DNA from: an uncultured Bacteroides sp.
Lineage (GTDB): Bacteria > Bacteroidota > Bacteroidia > Bacteroidales > Bacteroidaceae
Length of the DNA: 64,000 bases
Direction of reading: 5' to 3'
Assembly (NCBI GenBank): GCA_949300425.1
Contig: CASGED010000060.1
Location: forward strand, 1-64,000
Shown here: positions 23,755-35,940 of the stretch, one piece after another
Numbering within the stretch: position 1 is the stretch's first letter
Layout: each line of letters starts with the position of its first letter
Program-made: the position numbers and the translations under genes
The notes under the pieces: model-generated
What the model saw: the letters and a program-made list of their open reading frames with translations, nothing else
Told to the model about the DNA's origin: nothing
Databases searched by the model: none

Positions 23755-25962
23755 ATGATACAAACAATCGTCAAACGGGATGGACGCATCGTCGGCTTCA
23801 ACGAAGAAAAAATAGCAAGCGCTATCCGTAAAGCCATGTTGCACACTGACAAAGGAGAAGACCAACAACTCATCCGGCAAATCAGCGACCACATCTCCTT
23901 CCGGGGGGCATCGCAAATGACCGTAGAAGAAATTCAGGACATGGTGGAAGTGGAACTGATGAAGAGCAGCCGCAAGGATGTGGCGCAGAAATACATAGCT
24001 TACCGCAACCAGCGCAGCATCGCCCGGAAAGCGAAGACACGCGACATCTTCCTGGAAATTATCAATATCAAATCGAACGATGTCACACGCGAAAACGCGA
24101 ATATGAACGCGGACACTCCTGCGGGCATGATGATGAAATTTGCCAGCGAGACTACCAAACCCTTCGTAGATGATTATTTGTTAAGCGAAGAGGTGTTGAA
24201 CGCCGTAAAAGGAAACTATCTGCACATTCACGACAAGGATTATTACCCTACCAAGAGTCTCACTTGCGTACAACATCCGTTGGACAATATCCTGCGTAAC
24301 GGCTTCTCGGCCGGGCATGGCGAATCCCGCCCCGCCAAGCGCATTGAAACCGCCAGCATCCTAGGCTGTATCTCTTTGGAGACTGCGCAAAACGAAATGC
24401 ACGGCGGACAAGCCATCCCGGCTTTCGACTTCTATCTGGCTCCCTATGTACGTTATAGCTACATTGAAGAAATAAAGACTTTGGAGCGGTTAAACGGAGC
24501 GGATTATTCACATCTCTATTTACGAAACATTGACGACTACTTGGCAAAACCTTTAGACGGTCTTTGCGGGGACGAGCGATGGGCGCAACATGCCGTCAAT
24601 CAAACCGTAGCCCGTGTGCATCAGACCATGGAGGCTTTCATCCACAACATGAACACCATCCATTCCCGCGGAGGAAACCAAGTGGTATTCAGCTCGATTA
24701 ACTATGGCACGGACACTTCCGCCGAGGACCGGTGCATTATCCGTGAACTGCTGAACAGCACTTACCAAGGAGTGGGAAACGGAGAGACCGCCATCTTCCC
24801 CATACAAATATGGAAGAAGAAACGCGGCGTCAGCTATTTGCCGGAAGACCGTAACTACGACCTTTACCGCCTGGCCTGCAAGGTGACAGCACGCCGTTTT
24901 TTCCCTAACTTTTTGAATCTGGACGCACCGTTCAACCAAAGCGAGGATTGGAAAGCCGATGACCCCAAACGTTATCTACATGAAGTGGCCACCATGGGAT
25001 GCCGCACCCGTGTGTTCGAGAACCGTTTCGGCCCCAAGACTTCCATCGGAAGGGGGAATCTGTCCTTTTCCACCATCAATATCGTGCGCCTGGCCATTGA
25101 ATGCAAAGACATCGCCAACCGGAAAGAACGCATGACCGCCTTCTTTGCCAAACTTGACTACATACTGGAGGTTACGGCGCGCCAATTGCATGAACGCATG
25201 GAGTTTCAGAAAACCGCCTATGCCAAACAATTCCCCCTGCTGATGTCTGCCTTGTGGATTGGATGCGAAAAATTACATCCGAATGACACCGTGGTCCCGG
25301 TCATCAATCAAGGAACATTAGGAATTGGCTTCATTGGTTTGGCCGAATGCCTGGTGGCTCTTACGGGTAAGCATCACGGCGAATCGGAGGAAGCACAAGA
25401 GTTGGGATTGAAAATCGTCACTTACATGCGCGACCGTGCCAATGATTTCTCAGAAAAATACCAGCATAACTATAGCGTACTGGCTACGCCGGCGGAAGGG
25501 CTGTCGGGAAAATTCACCCGCATCGACCGGAAAGAATTCGGAATCCTGCCGGGCATTACCGACCGGGACTATTACACCAATTCCAACCATGTACCCGTAT
25601 ATTATAAATGCAACGCACGCCACAAGGCCGAAGTGGAAGCTCCATACCACGACTTGACGCGGGGCGGACACATCTTCTACGTGGAGATGGACGGAGACGC
25701 CACGCACAATCCTGAAGCCATCATGCGCATTGTGGACATGATGGATCATTACAACATGGGGTATGGCTCGGTAAACCATAACCGTAACCGCTGCATGGAT
25801 TGCGGCCATGAGAATTCCACACCGGATCTGGAGTATTGTCCGAAGTGCGGAAGCACGCATATTGACCGCCTGCAACGCATTACCGGCTATTTGGTTGGTA
25901 CCACTGAGCGTTGGAATAAAGCCAAATTGGCAGAACTAAACGACCGTACCACGCATCAATAA
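23755..25962 (+). CDS. nrdD: Anaerobic (class III) ribonucleoside-triphosphate reductase
   Basis: 735-residue glycyl-radical enzyme converting NTPs to dNTPs under anaerobiosis. N-terminal ATP-cone (TIVKRDGRIVGFNEEKIASA, about 3-95) for allosteric control; large barrel domain with LTCVQHPLDNILRNG; C-terminal zinc site CMDCGHENS...CPKCGS; and the radical region RITGYLVGTTERWN with the glycine at about residue 711. Full length. It needs NrdG, encoded 11 bp downstream. The B12 riboswitch in its leader suggests it is used when B12 is scarce. Confidence 0.97.
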   Translation: MIQTIVKRDGRIVGFNEEKIASAIRKAMLHTDKGEDQQLIRQISDHISFRGASQMTVEEIQDMVEVELMKSSRKDVAQKYIAYRNQRSIARKAKTRDIFLEIINIKSNDVTRENANMNADTPAGMMMKFASETTKPFVDDYLLSEEVLNAVKGNYLHIHDKDYYPTKSLTCVQHPLDNILRNGFSAGHGESRPAKRIETASILGCISLETAQNEMHGGQAIPAFDFYLAPYVRYSYIEEIKTLERLNGADYSHLYLRNIDDYLAKPLDGLCGDERWAQHAVNQTVARVHQTMEAFIHNMNTIHSRGGNQVVFSSINYGTDTSAEDRCIIRELLNSTYQGVGNGETAIFPIQIWKKKRGVSYLPEDRNYDLYRLACKVTARRFFPNFLNLDAPFNQSEDWKADDPKRYLHEVATMGCRTRVFENRFGPKTSIGRGNLSFSTINIVRLAIECKDIANRKERMTAFFAKLDYILEVTARQLHERMEFQKTAYAKQFPLLMSALWIGCEKLHPNDTVVPVINQGTLGIGFIGLAECLVALTGKHHGESEEAQELGLKIVTYMRDRANDFSEKYQHNYSVLATPAEGLSGKFTRIDRKEFGILPGITDRDYYTNSNHVPVYYKCNARHKAEVEAPYHDLTRGGHIFYVEMDGDATHNPEAIMRIVDMMDHYNMGYGSVNHNRNRCMDCGHENSTPDLEYCPKCGSTHIDRLQRITGYLVGTTERWNKAKLAELNDRTTHQ

Positions 25963-25973
25963 CTTTACCGTCC

Positions 25974-26468
25974 ATGTTGTCCATACTCAATATACTTGAA
26001 GATACGACCGTAGACGGTCCGGGACTCCGAACGGCCATTTATGCCGCCGGATGCCCGAACGCCTGCCCCGGTTGCCATAACCCAGACTCTTGGGACATAC
26101 GTCGTGGACGCCGGATGAGCACGGAGGAGATATTGCGCAAGGTTCTTGACGATCCGTTTGCTGATGTAACCTTCAGCGGCGGCGACCCCATGTTCCAGCC
26201 CGAAGGCTTTGCCGAACTGGCCAAAGCCATTAAAGAAAAGAGCCGCAAGAATATTTGGTGTTATACAGGTTACACGTTTGAACAGTTGATTTCCAATCCG
26301 CGCCAACGGGAATTGCTGCAATACTTAGATGTATTGGTAGACGGCCGTTTCCGGCAAGACTTGCGCGACGAGAGCCTATACTTCAGGGGAAGCAGCAACC
26401 AGCGGCTGATAGACGTGCCGACTTCCCTCCGCAAGCAAAAAGCCGTCGTCTACCATTATATCCCATGA
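25974..26468 (+). CDS. nrdG: Anaerobic ribonucleotide reductase activating enzyme
   Basis: 164-residue radical-SAM enzyme that installs the glycyl radical on NrdD. The iron-sulfur motif is AAGCPNACPGCHNPDSW (C-x3-C-x2-C) at about residues 24-40, followed by FSGGDPMFQPEGF, the SAM-binding GGE-like motif. The length is typical. It is co-transcribed with nrdD and thus under the same riboswitch. Confidence 0.96.
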   Translation: MLSILNILEDTTVDGPGLRTAIYAAGCPNACPGCHNPDSWDIRRGRRMSTEEILRKVLDDPFADVTFSGGDPMFQPEGFAELAKAIKEKSRKNIWCYTGYTFEQLISNPRQRELLQYLDVLVDGRFRQDLRDESLYFRGSSNQRLIDVPTSLRKQKAVVYHYIP

Positions 26469-26492
26469 AAACAGGTATTCTTTCACAATGTT

Positions 26493-26523
26493 TTTGTCCC
26501 TTGTAAATAATCTGCTACCTTTG
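26493..26523 (+). promoter_or_regulatory. Promoter of the acyl-CoA carboxylase operon
   Basis: TTTG (26493-26496) and TACCTTTG (26516-26523) at 19-bp spacing, a near-perfect Bacteroides promoter 52 bp before the first ATG. Confidence 0.7.
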
Positions 26524-26574
26524 CAGCCCGAATGGCTCTAAGTAAGCGCTCATTTTTTAAATAATAATAAAAGA

Positions 26575-28302
26575 ATGTCTATGAAAAAGGTATGTCCGCG
26601 TTGCGGCGTCACATTCGATTGCCTGCATGATGAAGATATTCATTCGTGCCATTGCACTTCGGTAAAATTGGATGACCGCATGCGTAACTTTTTGAAAGAG
26701 AATTATTCGGATTGCTTGTGCCACTCCTGTCTGGAGGAAATCAGGCAAAGTTTTGAGGAAACGGGAAAAGCCACTGCTTTTCAGACGAACGAGATTAAAA
26801 AAGTATTGATTGCCAACCGGGGCGAGATTGCGATTCGCATCATGCATTCCTGCCGCGAAATGGGCATTGCCACTGTAGCGGTATTTTCAGAAGCCGACCG
26901 TACTTCCCACCATGTGATGTATGCGGATGAGGCTTACCTGATAGGTCCGGCCGCCGCCAAAGACAGTTACTTGTGCATTGACAAGATTATCGAAGTGGCT
27001 AAGCAATGCAAGGCCAACGCTATTCATCCGGGCTACGGCTTCTTGTCGGAAAATGCCGATTTTGCCCGTCGGTGCAAAGAGGAGGGCATCATCTTTATCG
27101 GCCCTTCGGCTGAGACGATGGAAATGATGGGCGACAAGATAAAAGCCCGCCGGTGCATGACCGAAGCCGGAGTGCCTGTCGTGCCGGGAACTACACAACC
27201 TTTGCAAAGCCCCGAAGAAGCCGTCCGCGTATGCAACGAGATAGGCTATCCCGTCATGTTGAAAGCATCGATGGGCGGCGGCGGGAAAGGTATGCGGTTA
27301 ATCCATGAAGAATCAGAAGTCATAGAGGCATACAATGCCGCACGCTCCGAATCGCTGTCCTCGTTTGGGGATGACACCGTTTATATCGAAAAATTCGTAG
27401 AAGAACCGCACCATATCGAGTTCCAGATCTTAGGTGACAACTATGGTAACGTCATCCACTTGTTCGACCGCGAGTGCTCCGTGCAACGCCGTAACCAGAA
27501 AATAGTGGAAGAAAGTCCCTCCCCTTTCCTTACCCCTGAATTACGCTGCGAAATGGGCGAAAAGGCAGTGGCCGCCGCTAAAGCCGTCCACTATTCAGGA
27601 GCGGGTACCATCGAATTTCTGGTGGACAAACACCGCCATTTCTATTTCTTGGAAATGAATACCCGCCTCCAAGTAGAGCATCCCATCACGGAGGAAGTGG
27701 TAGGCGTTGACTTGGTGAAAGAACAAATCCGTGTGGCCAAAGGAGAAAGGCTGCGCCTGAAGCAAGAGGACCTGTCACAACGCGGACACGCCATCGAGTG
27801 CCGCATCTGCGCGGAAGATACGGAAAACAACTTCATGCCGTCGCCGGGCGTCATCCACCAGATTGTGCGTCCCAGCGGAATCGGTGTCCGCGTAGACAGC
27901 TACGTGTACGAAGGATATGAAATCCCTGTATTCTATGACCCGATGATCGGTAAACTGATTGTGTGGGCCACGACCCGCCAATATGCCATCGAGCGTATGC
28001 GCCGCGTACTGTATGAATACAAGATTACCGGTCTGAAGACCAACATCAACTACCTGCGCCGCATCATGTATGTGCCCGACTTTGTGAAAGGCAGTTACGA
28101 TACGTCTTTCATCGCAAAGAACGCACGCATGCTGATACGCCACAACACGGATAACGAGAAGTTGGAAAATATGGCGTTAATCGCTTCCTACATTGATTAC
28201 CTGATGAATTTGGAAGAGAATAAGAATCCGAACCCGGCCGACAACCGTCCCATCAGCCGTTGGCGTGAGTTTGGTTTGCAGAAAGGTGTTTTACGAATTT
28301 AA
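26575..28302 (+). CDS. Biotin carboxylase with fused N-terminal Cys-rich (CWC-like) domain
   Basis: 575 residues. Residues 75 to the end are a complete biotin carboxylase that carboxylates biotin on the carrier using ATP and bicarbonate: KKVLIANRGEIAIRIM, NAIHPGYGFLSENADF, the Gly-rich ATP loop MLKASMGGGGKGMRL and the catalytic region RDCS/QRRNQKIVEESPSP-type (here DRECSVQRRNQKIVEE), then MNTRLQVEHPITEE. Residues 1-60 are a separate Cys-rich unit with Cys at 7, 10, 16, 25, 27, 47, 49 and 52 (CPRCGVTFDC, CHC, DCLCHSCL), resembling cysteine-rich CWC proteins and likely metal binding. There is no stop and no internal Met at the junction, so the fusion is real in this sequence. Confidence 0.93.
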   Translation: MSMKKVCPRCGVTFDCLHDEDIHSCHCTSVKLDDRMRNFLKENYSDCLCHSCLEEIRQSFEETGKATAFQTNEIKKVLIANRGEIAIRIMHSCREMGIATVAVFSEADRTSHHVMYADEAYLIGPAAAKDSYLCIDKIIEVAKQCKANAIHPGYGFLSENADFARRCKEEGIIFIGPSAETMEMMGDKIKARRCMTEAGVPVVPGTTQPLQSPEEAVRVCNEIGYPVMLKASMGGGGKGMRLIHEESEVIEAYNAARSESLSSFGDDTVYIEKFVEEPHHIEFQILGDNYGNVIHLFDRECSVQRRNQKIVEESPSPFLTPELRCEMGEKAVAAAKAVHYSGAGTIEFLVDKHRHFYFLEMNTRLQVEHPITEEVVGVDLVKEQIRVAKGERLRLKQEDLSQRGHAIECRICAEDTENNFMPSPGVIHQIVRPSGIGVRVDSYVYEGYEIPVFYDPMIGKLIVWATTRQYAIERMRRVLYEYKITGLKTNINYLRRIMYVPDFVKGSYDTSFIAKNARMLIRHNTDNEKLENMALIASYIDYLMNLEENKNPNPADNRPISRWREFGLQKGVLRI

Positions 28303-28317
28303 AGAGGAACAATTAGT

Positions 28318-28839
28318 ATGGAAATACGTATAGGAAACCGGACGGCCGAAATCTCCCTGGTGAGCAAAGTAGGCAATAAGGTGCAAGTAATGATTGACGA
28401 TAAATGCTACGACGTGGATGTGGTGATGGCCGAGAACGGCAGTTGCTCCATCCTGCACGAAGGACTTTCGTATGACGCGCAACTGATAAGGGAAGAGGGA
28501 GGCAAGCGTTACGATGTGACCATGGCATACCGTTCATACCAAGTGGACATCATTGACACACAGGCCAAGTACTTGCGCATGAAGCACGGCGGGGAAGAGC
28601 GCCAAGAGGACCAAATCACCGCTCCCATGCCCGGTAAGGTGGTGAAGATAATGGCGCGGAAAGGCGACCAACTGGCCGCAGGCGACATTGTGCTGGTCAT
28701 CGAAGCCATGAAGATGCAAAGCAACTTCAAGGTGTCCGCGGATTGCACGGTGGAGTCCGTATTGGTACAGGAAGGAGAATCGGTCAATGCCGGACAAGTT
28801 CTGGTGAAACTCCAACTGACAGATAAACAAGAAAAATAA
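28318..28839 (+). CDS. Biotin carboxyl carrier subunit
   Basis: 173-residue biotinyl carrier. The C-terminal biotinyl domain contains the biotinylation motif EAMKMQSNF (Lys accepts biotin), preceded by APMPGKVVKIMARKGD. The N-terminal 90 residues form a less conserved beta domain probably docking to the carboxylase partners. It starts 16 bp after the biotin carboxylase and ends 13 bp before the carboxyltransferase, so the three subunits are made from one transcript. Confidence 0.95.
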   Translation: MEIRIGNRTAEISLVSKVGNKVQVMIDDKCYDVDVVMAENGSCSILHEGLSYDAQLIREEGGKRYDVTMAYRSYQVDIIDTQAKYLRMKHGGEERQEDQITAPMPGKVVKIMARKGDQLAAGDIVLVIEAMKMQSNFKVSADCTVESVLVQEGESVNAGQVLVKLQLTDKQEK

Positions 28840-28851
28840 ACGTATAGCGAT

Positions 28852-30384
28852 ATGACAAGAGAAGAAATATATGCCCGCTTTGAAGAAAAGGACAAGAACG
28901 CTTCCCTGGGAGGCGGCATCGACAAGATAGAAAAGCAACATCTGCAAGGTAAGAAAACAGCGCGCGAGCGCATTGAAGAGCTGCTGGATAAAGGAACATT
29001 TAACGAGCTGGACAAGTTCGTGATTCACCGTTGCGCCAATTTCGGGATGGAAAAGAAGGAAATTGCCGGTGACGGGATGGTGACCGGTTACGGAAAGATA
29101 GACGGACGTCTGGTTTTTGTCTACGCCTACGACTTTACCGCATTCGGCGGTTCGTTGAGCGAGACCAACGCGGCTAAGATTGTGAAGGTGCAACAATTGG
29201 CTTTAAAGAACGGCGCCCCCGTCATTGCGCTGAACGATTCGGGCGGCGCCCGCATTCAGGAAGGGGTAAGCAGCCTGGCGGGATATGCGTCCATTTTTTA
29301 TCAGAACACCATTGCGTCGGGAGTCATCCCGCAAATATCAGCCATCCTGGGACCTTGTGCCGGCGGCGCCTGCTATTCTCCCGCACTGACGGACTTCATA
29401 TTCATGGTCAAGGAGCAAAGCCACATGTTCATTACGGGACCAGACGTCGTAAAGACTGTAACGAATGAAATAGTGGACAAAGAAGATTTAGGAGGCGCCT
29501 ACGTACATAGCGGCAAAAGCGGAGTCACCCACTTTGTCTGCAACAATGAGGACGAGACGCTGATGACCATTCGGGAATTGCTGAGTTTCCTGCCTTCCAA
29601 CAACATGGAGGATGCGCCGAAGGTGGCTTGCTCTGACGACATCCGCCGTACCGTGGAGGACTTGCAAACCGTCATTCCGGAAGACCCCAACATTCCTTAT
29701 GACATCAAAGATATTATCGAGCCGGTATTGGACAACCAGTATTTCTTTGAAGTCATGCCCCATTTCGCCAAGAATGTCGTCATCGGCTTCGGCCGCCTCA
29801 ACGGGCGTTCGGTAGGCATTGTGGCCAACCAGCCGGCTTTCTTGGCGGGCGTACTCGATATTGACGCCAGCGACAAGGCGGCGCGTTTCATCCGTTTCTG
29901 CGATTGCTTCAACATTCCCATCATTACATTTGAAGACGTGCCGGGATTTTTGCCGGGTACCCAGCAGGAACACAACGGCATTATCCGTCATGGAGCCAAG
30001 ATTGTATACGCTTATGCCGAGGCTACCGTACCCAAGATTACACTGATTACCCGCAAAGCATACGGCGGCGCTTACATCGTGATGTCCAGCAAGCCAACCG
30101 GCGCAGACGTGAACTTGGCTTATCCGCAAGCCGAGATTGCGGTAATGGGAGCCGCCGGCGCTGTGAACATCCTCTACCGCAAAGCGTCTCCGGAAGAAAA
30201 AGCCGGCATCATCCGTGACTATGAGGAAAAGTTCTCCAATCCTTATCGGGCCGCCGAACGAGGCTTGATAGACGAGGTCATCATGCCGCGCGACACCCGT
30301 TACAAACTGATTCAGGCATTGGAGATGTGCCAAAACAAGAACCAGTCCAATCCGCCTAAGAAACACGGCAATATGCCGCTTTAA
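28852..30384 (+). CDS. Acyl-CoA carboxylase carboxyltransferase (propionyl-CoA/methylmalonyl-CoA type)
   Basis: 510-residue crotonase-fold carboxyltransferase moving CO2 between biotin and an acyl-CoA. It has the two oxyanion regions, ALNDSGGARIQEGVSSLAGY with LGPCAGGACYSPAL, and FEDVPGFLPGTQQEHNGIIRHGAKIVYA with RKAYGGAYIVM. Length and motifs match propionyl-CoA carboxylase beta / methylmalonyl-CoA decarboxylase alpha. In Bacteroides this would link methylmalonyl-CoA and propionyl-CoA in propionate formation; exact acyl specificity cannot be read from the sequence. The operon ends in a strong hairpin. Confidence 0.94.
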   Translation: MTREEIYARFEEKDKNASLGGGIDKIEKQHLQGKKTARERIEELLDKGTFNELDKFVIHRCANFGMEKKEIAGDGMVTGYGKIDGRLVFVYAYDFTAFGGSLSETNAAKIVKVQQLALKNGAPVIALNDSGGARIQEGVSSLAGYASIFYQNTIASGVIPQISAILGPCAGGACYSPALTDFIFMVKEQSHMFITGPDVVKTVTNEIVDKEDLGGAYVHSGKSGVTHFVCNNEDETLMTIRELLSFLPSNNMEDAPKVACSDDIRRTVEDLQTVIPEDPNIPYDIKDIIEPVLDNQYFFEVMPHFAKNVVIGFGRLNGRSVGIVANQPAFLAGVLDIDASDKAARFIRFCDCFNIPIITFEDVPGFLPGTQQEHNGIIRHGAKIVYAYAEATVPKITLITRKAYGGAYIVMSSKPTGADVNLAYPQAEIAVMGAAGAVNILYRKASPEEKAGIIRDYEEKFSNPYRAAERGLIDEVIMPRDTRYKLIQALEMCQNKNQSNPPKKHGNMPL

Positions 30385-30396
30385 TTTCCTATGTCT

Positions 30397-30438
30397 CGAC
30401 GGCTACAGTGTCATTTGCGACATTGTAGCCGTCGCATT
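30397..30438. terminator. Rho-independent terminator
   Basis: CGACGGCTACAGTGTC pairs with GACATTGTAGCCGTCG around the loop ATTTGC, with one internal mismatch, followed by CATTTT. It terminates the carboxylase operon and probably also the convergent ybaK gene. Confidence 0.85.
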
Positions 30439-30445
30439 TTAAGAG

Positions 30446-30925
30446 TCAGAACAACTTGCAAACTTCTGCACCAACTTCGCGTACCAAGTCCTGCGGACTG
30501 AGCTTCAGTTGCAGGCCGCGCTGCCCGGCACTGATGTAGATGTAAGGGTGCTCCAGGCACGTCTCATGAATGTAAGTGGGAAACGGCTTCTTCATGCCGA
30601 TGGGCGAGCAGCCGCCACGGATGTAGCCCGTAAGGGGCAGCAGTTCCTTCACATGGATAAGGTCGCACTTCTTGTTGCCGCTCACCTTGGCGGCCATCTT
30701 CAGGTCTACTTCGTGCTCGCCGGGGATGACGCAGACGAAATGCCCCGTCTTGTCGCCCTGCAACACCAGTGTCTTGAATACGCAATCGATGTCTTCTCCC
30801 AGCTGCTCTGCCACGTGGGGCGCGCTGAGGTCGCTTTCGTCCACCTCGTAAGAGATGAGCTCGTAGGCTATCTTCGCCTTGTCCAGCAGGCGGGCGGCGT
30901 TGGTTTTGTTTATCTTTGTCTTCAT
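30446..30925 (-). CDS. ybaK: YbaK/EbsC family Cys-tRNA(Pro) deacylase
   Basis: 159-residue editing protein that hydrolyses mischarged aminoacyl-tRNA, usually Cys-tRNA(Pro). Motifs: KTLVLQGDKTGHFVCVIPGE with the substrate-binding Lys, LKMAAKVSGNKKC and GYIRGGCSPIGMKK. The ATG at 30925 (MKTKINKTNA) aligns with the family. The longer frame reads through tandem array 3 and is not a real N-terminus. Confidence 0.93.
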   Translation of the reverse strand: MKTKINKTNAARLLDKAKIAYELISYEVDESDLSAPHVAEQLGEDIDCVFKTLVLQGDKTGHFVCVIPGEHEVDLKMAAKVSGNKKCDLIHVKELLPLTGYIRGGCSPIGMKKPFPTYIHETCLEHPYIYISAGQRGLQLKLSPQDLVREVGAEVCKLF

Positions 30926-30964
30926 TTTTATTAATACATTATTATATAGTACACTATGCAGTCT

Positions 30965-31105
30965 CCTTTCCGGCACCCGGAACGCTTCCTTTCCGACACC
31001 CGGAACGCCTCCTTTCCGACACCCGGAACGCTTCCTTTCCGACACCCGGAACGCTTCCCTTACGGCACCCGTAACGCCTCCCTTACGACACCCGTAACGC
31101 CTCCC

Positions 31106-31111
<6 letters not shown>
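30965..31111. repeat. 23-bp-period dyad array 3, running into the uvrA stop
   Basis: Six complete 23-bp units (from 30965, 30988, 31011, 31034, 31057, 31080) plus a partial seventh at 31103-31111. Units 1-4 carry arms TTCCG and CGGAA around GCACC or ACACC; units 5-6 carry TTACG and CGTAA, a paired change in both arms. The partial unit overlaps the uvrA stop codon (31106-31108). Confidence 0.9.
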
Positions 31112-33943
<2,832 letters not shown>

Positions 33944-33950
33944 ATTATTA

Positions 33951-33968
33951 AAATGATAAATTCCCATT
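33951..33968. repeat. Leader motif AAATGATAAATTCCCATT (candidate empty site)
   Basis: The two conserved ends of the dispersed repeats at 39186, 45290 and 49417 are directly joined here with nothing between them, 8 bp upstream of the uvrA ATG. Confidence 0.6.
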
Positions 33969-33976
33969 TCGGTTTG

Positions 33977-33984
33977 CAAAAGTA
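33977..33984 (-). promoter_or_regulatory. -7 element of uvrA
   Basis: TACTTTTG on the minus strand, about 34 bp before the uvrA ATG. -33 is weak. Confidence 0.5.
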
Positions 33985-34066
33985 CTTTTTTCTCTCCGAA
34001 TAACCGCCTTTCTCTTCCCTTTTTCAGATTTGGATATGCAAGAATATTATTTCTTAACTCAAACGC

Positions 34067-34098
34067 TTGGCATGAATGCGACATATTTCTTAACTTTG
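34067..34098 (+). promoter_or_regulatory. Promoter of the LysM gene
   Basis: TTG (34067-34069) and TAACTTTG (34091-34098) at 21-bp spacing, 35 bp before the ATG. Confidence 0.6.
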
Positions 34099-34132
34099 CA
34101 CCTGCTTTTATTATTTTCTGAAAACACATTAT

Positions 34133-35920
34133 ATGAGAACAATCAGACGAACCCTCTTCTCCTTGTTGCTGGCTACCGCCTGCACGTTGGGCGTCCGTGC
34201 GCAAGAGAACCAGTCATACATCCTGCACACCATTGAGAAAGGACAAAGCCTCTACTCCATCTCCAGCATGTATGGAGTCAGCCAAAGCGACATCATCAAG
34301 TTGAACCCCGGAAGCGACCAACGCATCTACGTAGGACACAAGTTGCGCATCCCCCGCAAGGCGCCCAACGCCATGCAGGAAACCTTCCACACCATCGAGT
34401 CGGGCGAGACGCTCTATCGGCTCAGCCAGCGTTATGGCGTGTCCGTACAAGCCATCTGCAAAGCCAATCCGGGGCTCAGCGTAGTCAATTTCCACGCCGG
34501 AGAAGTCATCCGCATACCGGTCCCTACCCCTGAAACACAGCCCGCCACGCCGGAAGCCCAGCCGAAAGACACCACCACCCTGCGCGCCGAAGTGAAGCCC
34601 AGATGCCGCGAAATGCACAAAGTGGGACGCCGGGAGACCGTCTATAGCATCAGCCGTGAATATGGCATCACGGAAGAAGAACTCATCGCCGCCAATCCCG
34701 AACTGGAAGGGAAAGACAAGATAAAGCGGGGCACTTTCCTTTGCATCCCTTATCCGAAGCCTTCGCAAGAGAAAGCGGTCGTTTCGTCGAAAGAACCGCC
34801 TACCAACCGCGAACTCTTCCGGGAAAATAGCGTAAAAGCCGAAAAATATGCCACCCTCAAGGCGGCCATCATCCTCCCCCTGTTGCCCGAACGAGGCCAA
34901 CAAAACGAGTCGGCACGCATGATTGAATACTACGAAGGATTCCTCATGGCCATGGACAGCCTGAAGAAAGCGGGCGTTTCCATCGACCTCTATACCTACA
35001 ACTCTGGTCCGCAAAAGGCTTCCATCCAAAATATCTTGGCAAGCAAAGCCATGCAGAATGTCCACATCATCTTCGGCCCCTTGTACCAAGAGCATATCCA
35101 ACCGCTTGCCGAGTTCGCCCAAAAGAAAGGCATCCGACTGGTCATACCATTCACTTCGAAAGATAACAGCGTTTTCCGCAATCCGTATATCTACCAAATC
35201 AATACGCCCCAGTCCTACTTGTACTCGGAGGTGTACGACCACTTCTTCCGCCAATTCCACAACGCGCACGTCATCTTCCTCAATACACGGGAAGGCGCAC
35301 GCGACAAGGCGGAATTTATCAAAGGATTCAAAGAAGAGTTGAGCAGCCGCTCCGTCCCCATGACCTCTTTATCGGACACGGTGACGGCCTCTACGCTAAG
35401 CAAGGTGTTACGTCCCGACCGGGAAAACATTTTCGTGCCTACTTCGGGTAGCAATGTGGCGCTTATCAGGCTCCTGCCCCACCTGACCGTAACCGTCCGC
35501 CAGAATCCGGAAGTGCCCATCCATCTCTTCGGTTATCCCGAATGGCAAACCTACACCAAAGACCACCTGGACGCGTTCTTCGAACTCGACACGTATTTCT
35601 ATACATCTTTCTACACCAACAACTTGTTGCCTTCCGCGGCCCAATTTACCCGGAACTACCGGCGTTGGTTTGCCAAGGACATGGAAGAACGTTATCCCAA
35701 ATACGGTATGTTGGGCTTCGACACGGGCTATTACTTCCTGAAAGGCTTGTCCCGATACGGCACCACTTTCGAAGAGAATCTGAAACGCTTCGACGTGACG
35801 TCCATACAGACGGGATTCAAATTCCAACGGGTCAACAACTGGGGAGGCTTTATCAACCGGAAGGTGTTCTTCGTGCATTTCACCAAGAACTACGAACTTC
35901 TTAAATTGGATTTTGATTGA
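34133..35920 (+). CDS. LysM-domain protein with periplasmic-binding-protein-like domain
   Basis: 595-residue exported protein (signal peptide MRTIRRTLFSLLLATACTLGVRA). Three LysM repeats bind peptidoglycan: HTIEKGQSLYSISSMYGVSQ, HTIESGETLYRLSQRYGVSV and HKVGRRETVYSISREYGITE, spanning about residues 30-220. A linker is followed by a type 1 periplasmic-binding fold (LKAAIILPLLPERGQQ through NVHIIFGPLYQEHIQPLAEF), as in LpoA or branched-chain amino acid binding proteins. This suggests a wall-anchored regulator or sensor rather than a transporter subunit. An outer membrane barrel gene follows 20 bp later. Confidence 0.88.
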   Translation: MRTIRRTLFSLLLATACTLGVRAQENQSYILHTIEKGQSLYSISSMYGVSQSDIIKLNPGSDQRIYVGHKLRIPRKAPNAMQETFHTIESGETLYRLSQRYGVSVQAICKANPGLSVVNFHAGEVIRIPVPTPETQPATPEAQPKDTTTLRAEVKPRCREMHKVGRRETVYSISREYGITEEELIAANPELEGKDKIKRGTFLCIPYPKPSQEKAVVSSKEPPTNRELFRENSVKAEKYATLKAAIILPLLPERGQQNESARMIEYYEGFLMAMDSLKKAGVSIDLYTYNSGPQKASIQNILASKAMQNVHIIFGPLYQEHIQPLAEFAQKKGIRLVIPFTSKDNSVFRNPYIYQINTPQSYLYSEVYDHFFRQFHNAHVIFLNTREGARDKAEFIKGFKEELSSRSVPMTSLSDTVTASTLSKVLRPDRENIFVPTSGSNVALIRLLPHLTVTVRQNPEVPIHLFGYPEWQTYTKDHLDAFFELDTYFYTSFYTNNLLPSAAQFTRNYRRWFAKDMEERYPKYGMLGFDTGYYFLKGLSRYGTTFEENLKRFDVTSIQTGFKFQRVNNWGGFINRKVFFVHFTKNYELLKLDFD

Positions 35921-35940
35921 GAAATAGGAAATTAGTAGTC

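Noticed and set aside
30926-31045. N-terminal extension of ybaK
   Set aside because: It reads through tandem array 3; the family begins at the Met at 30925.
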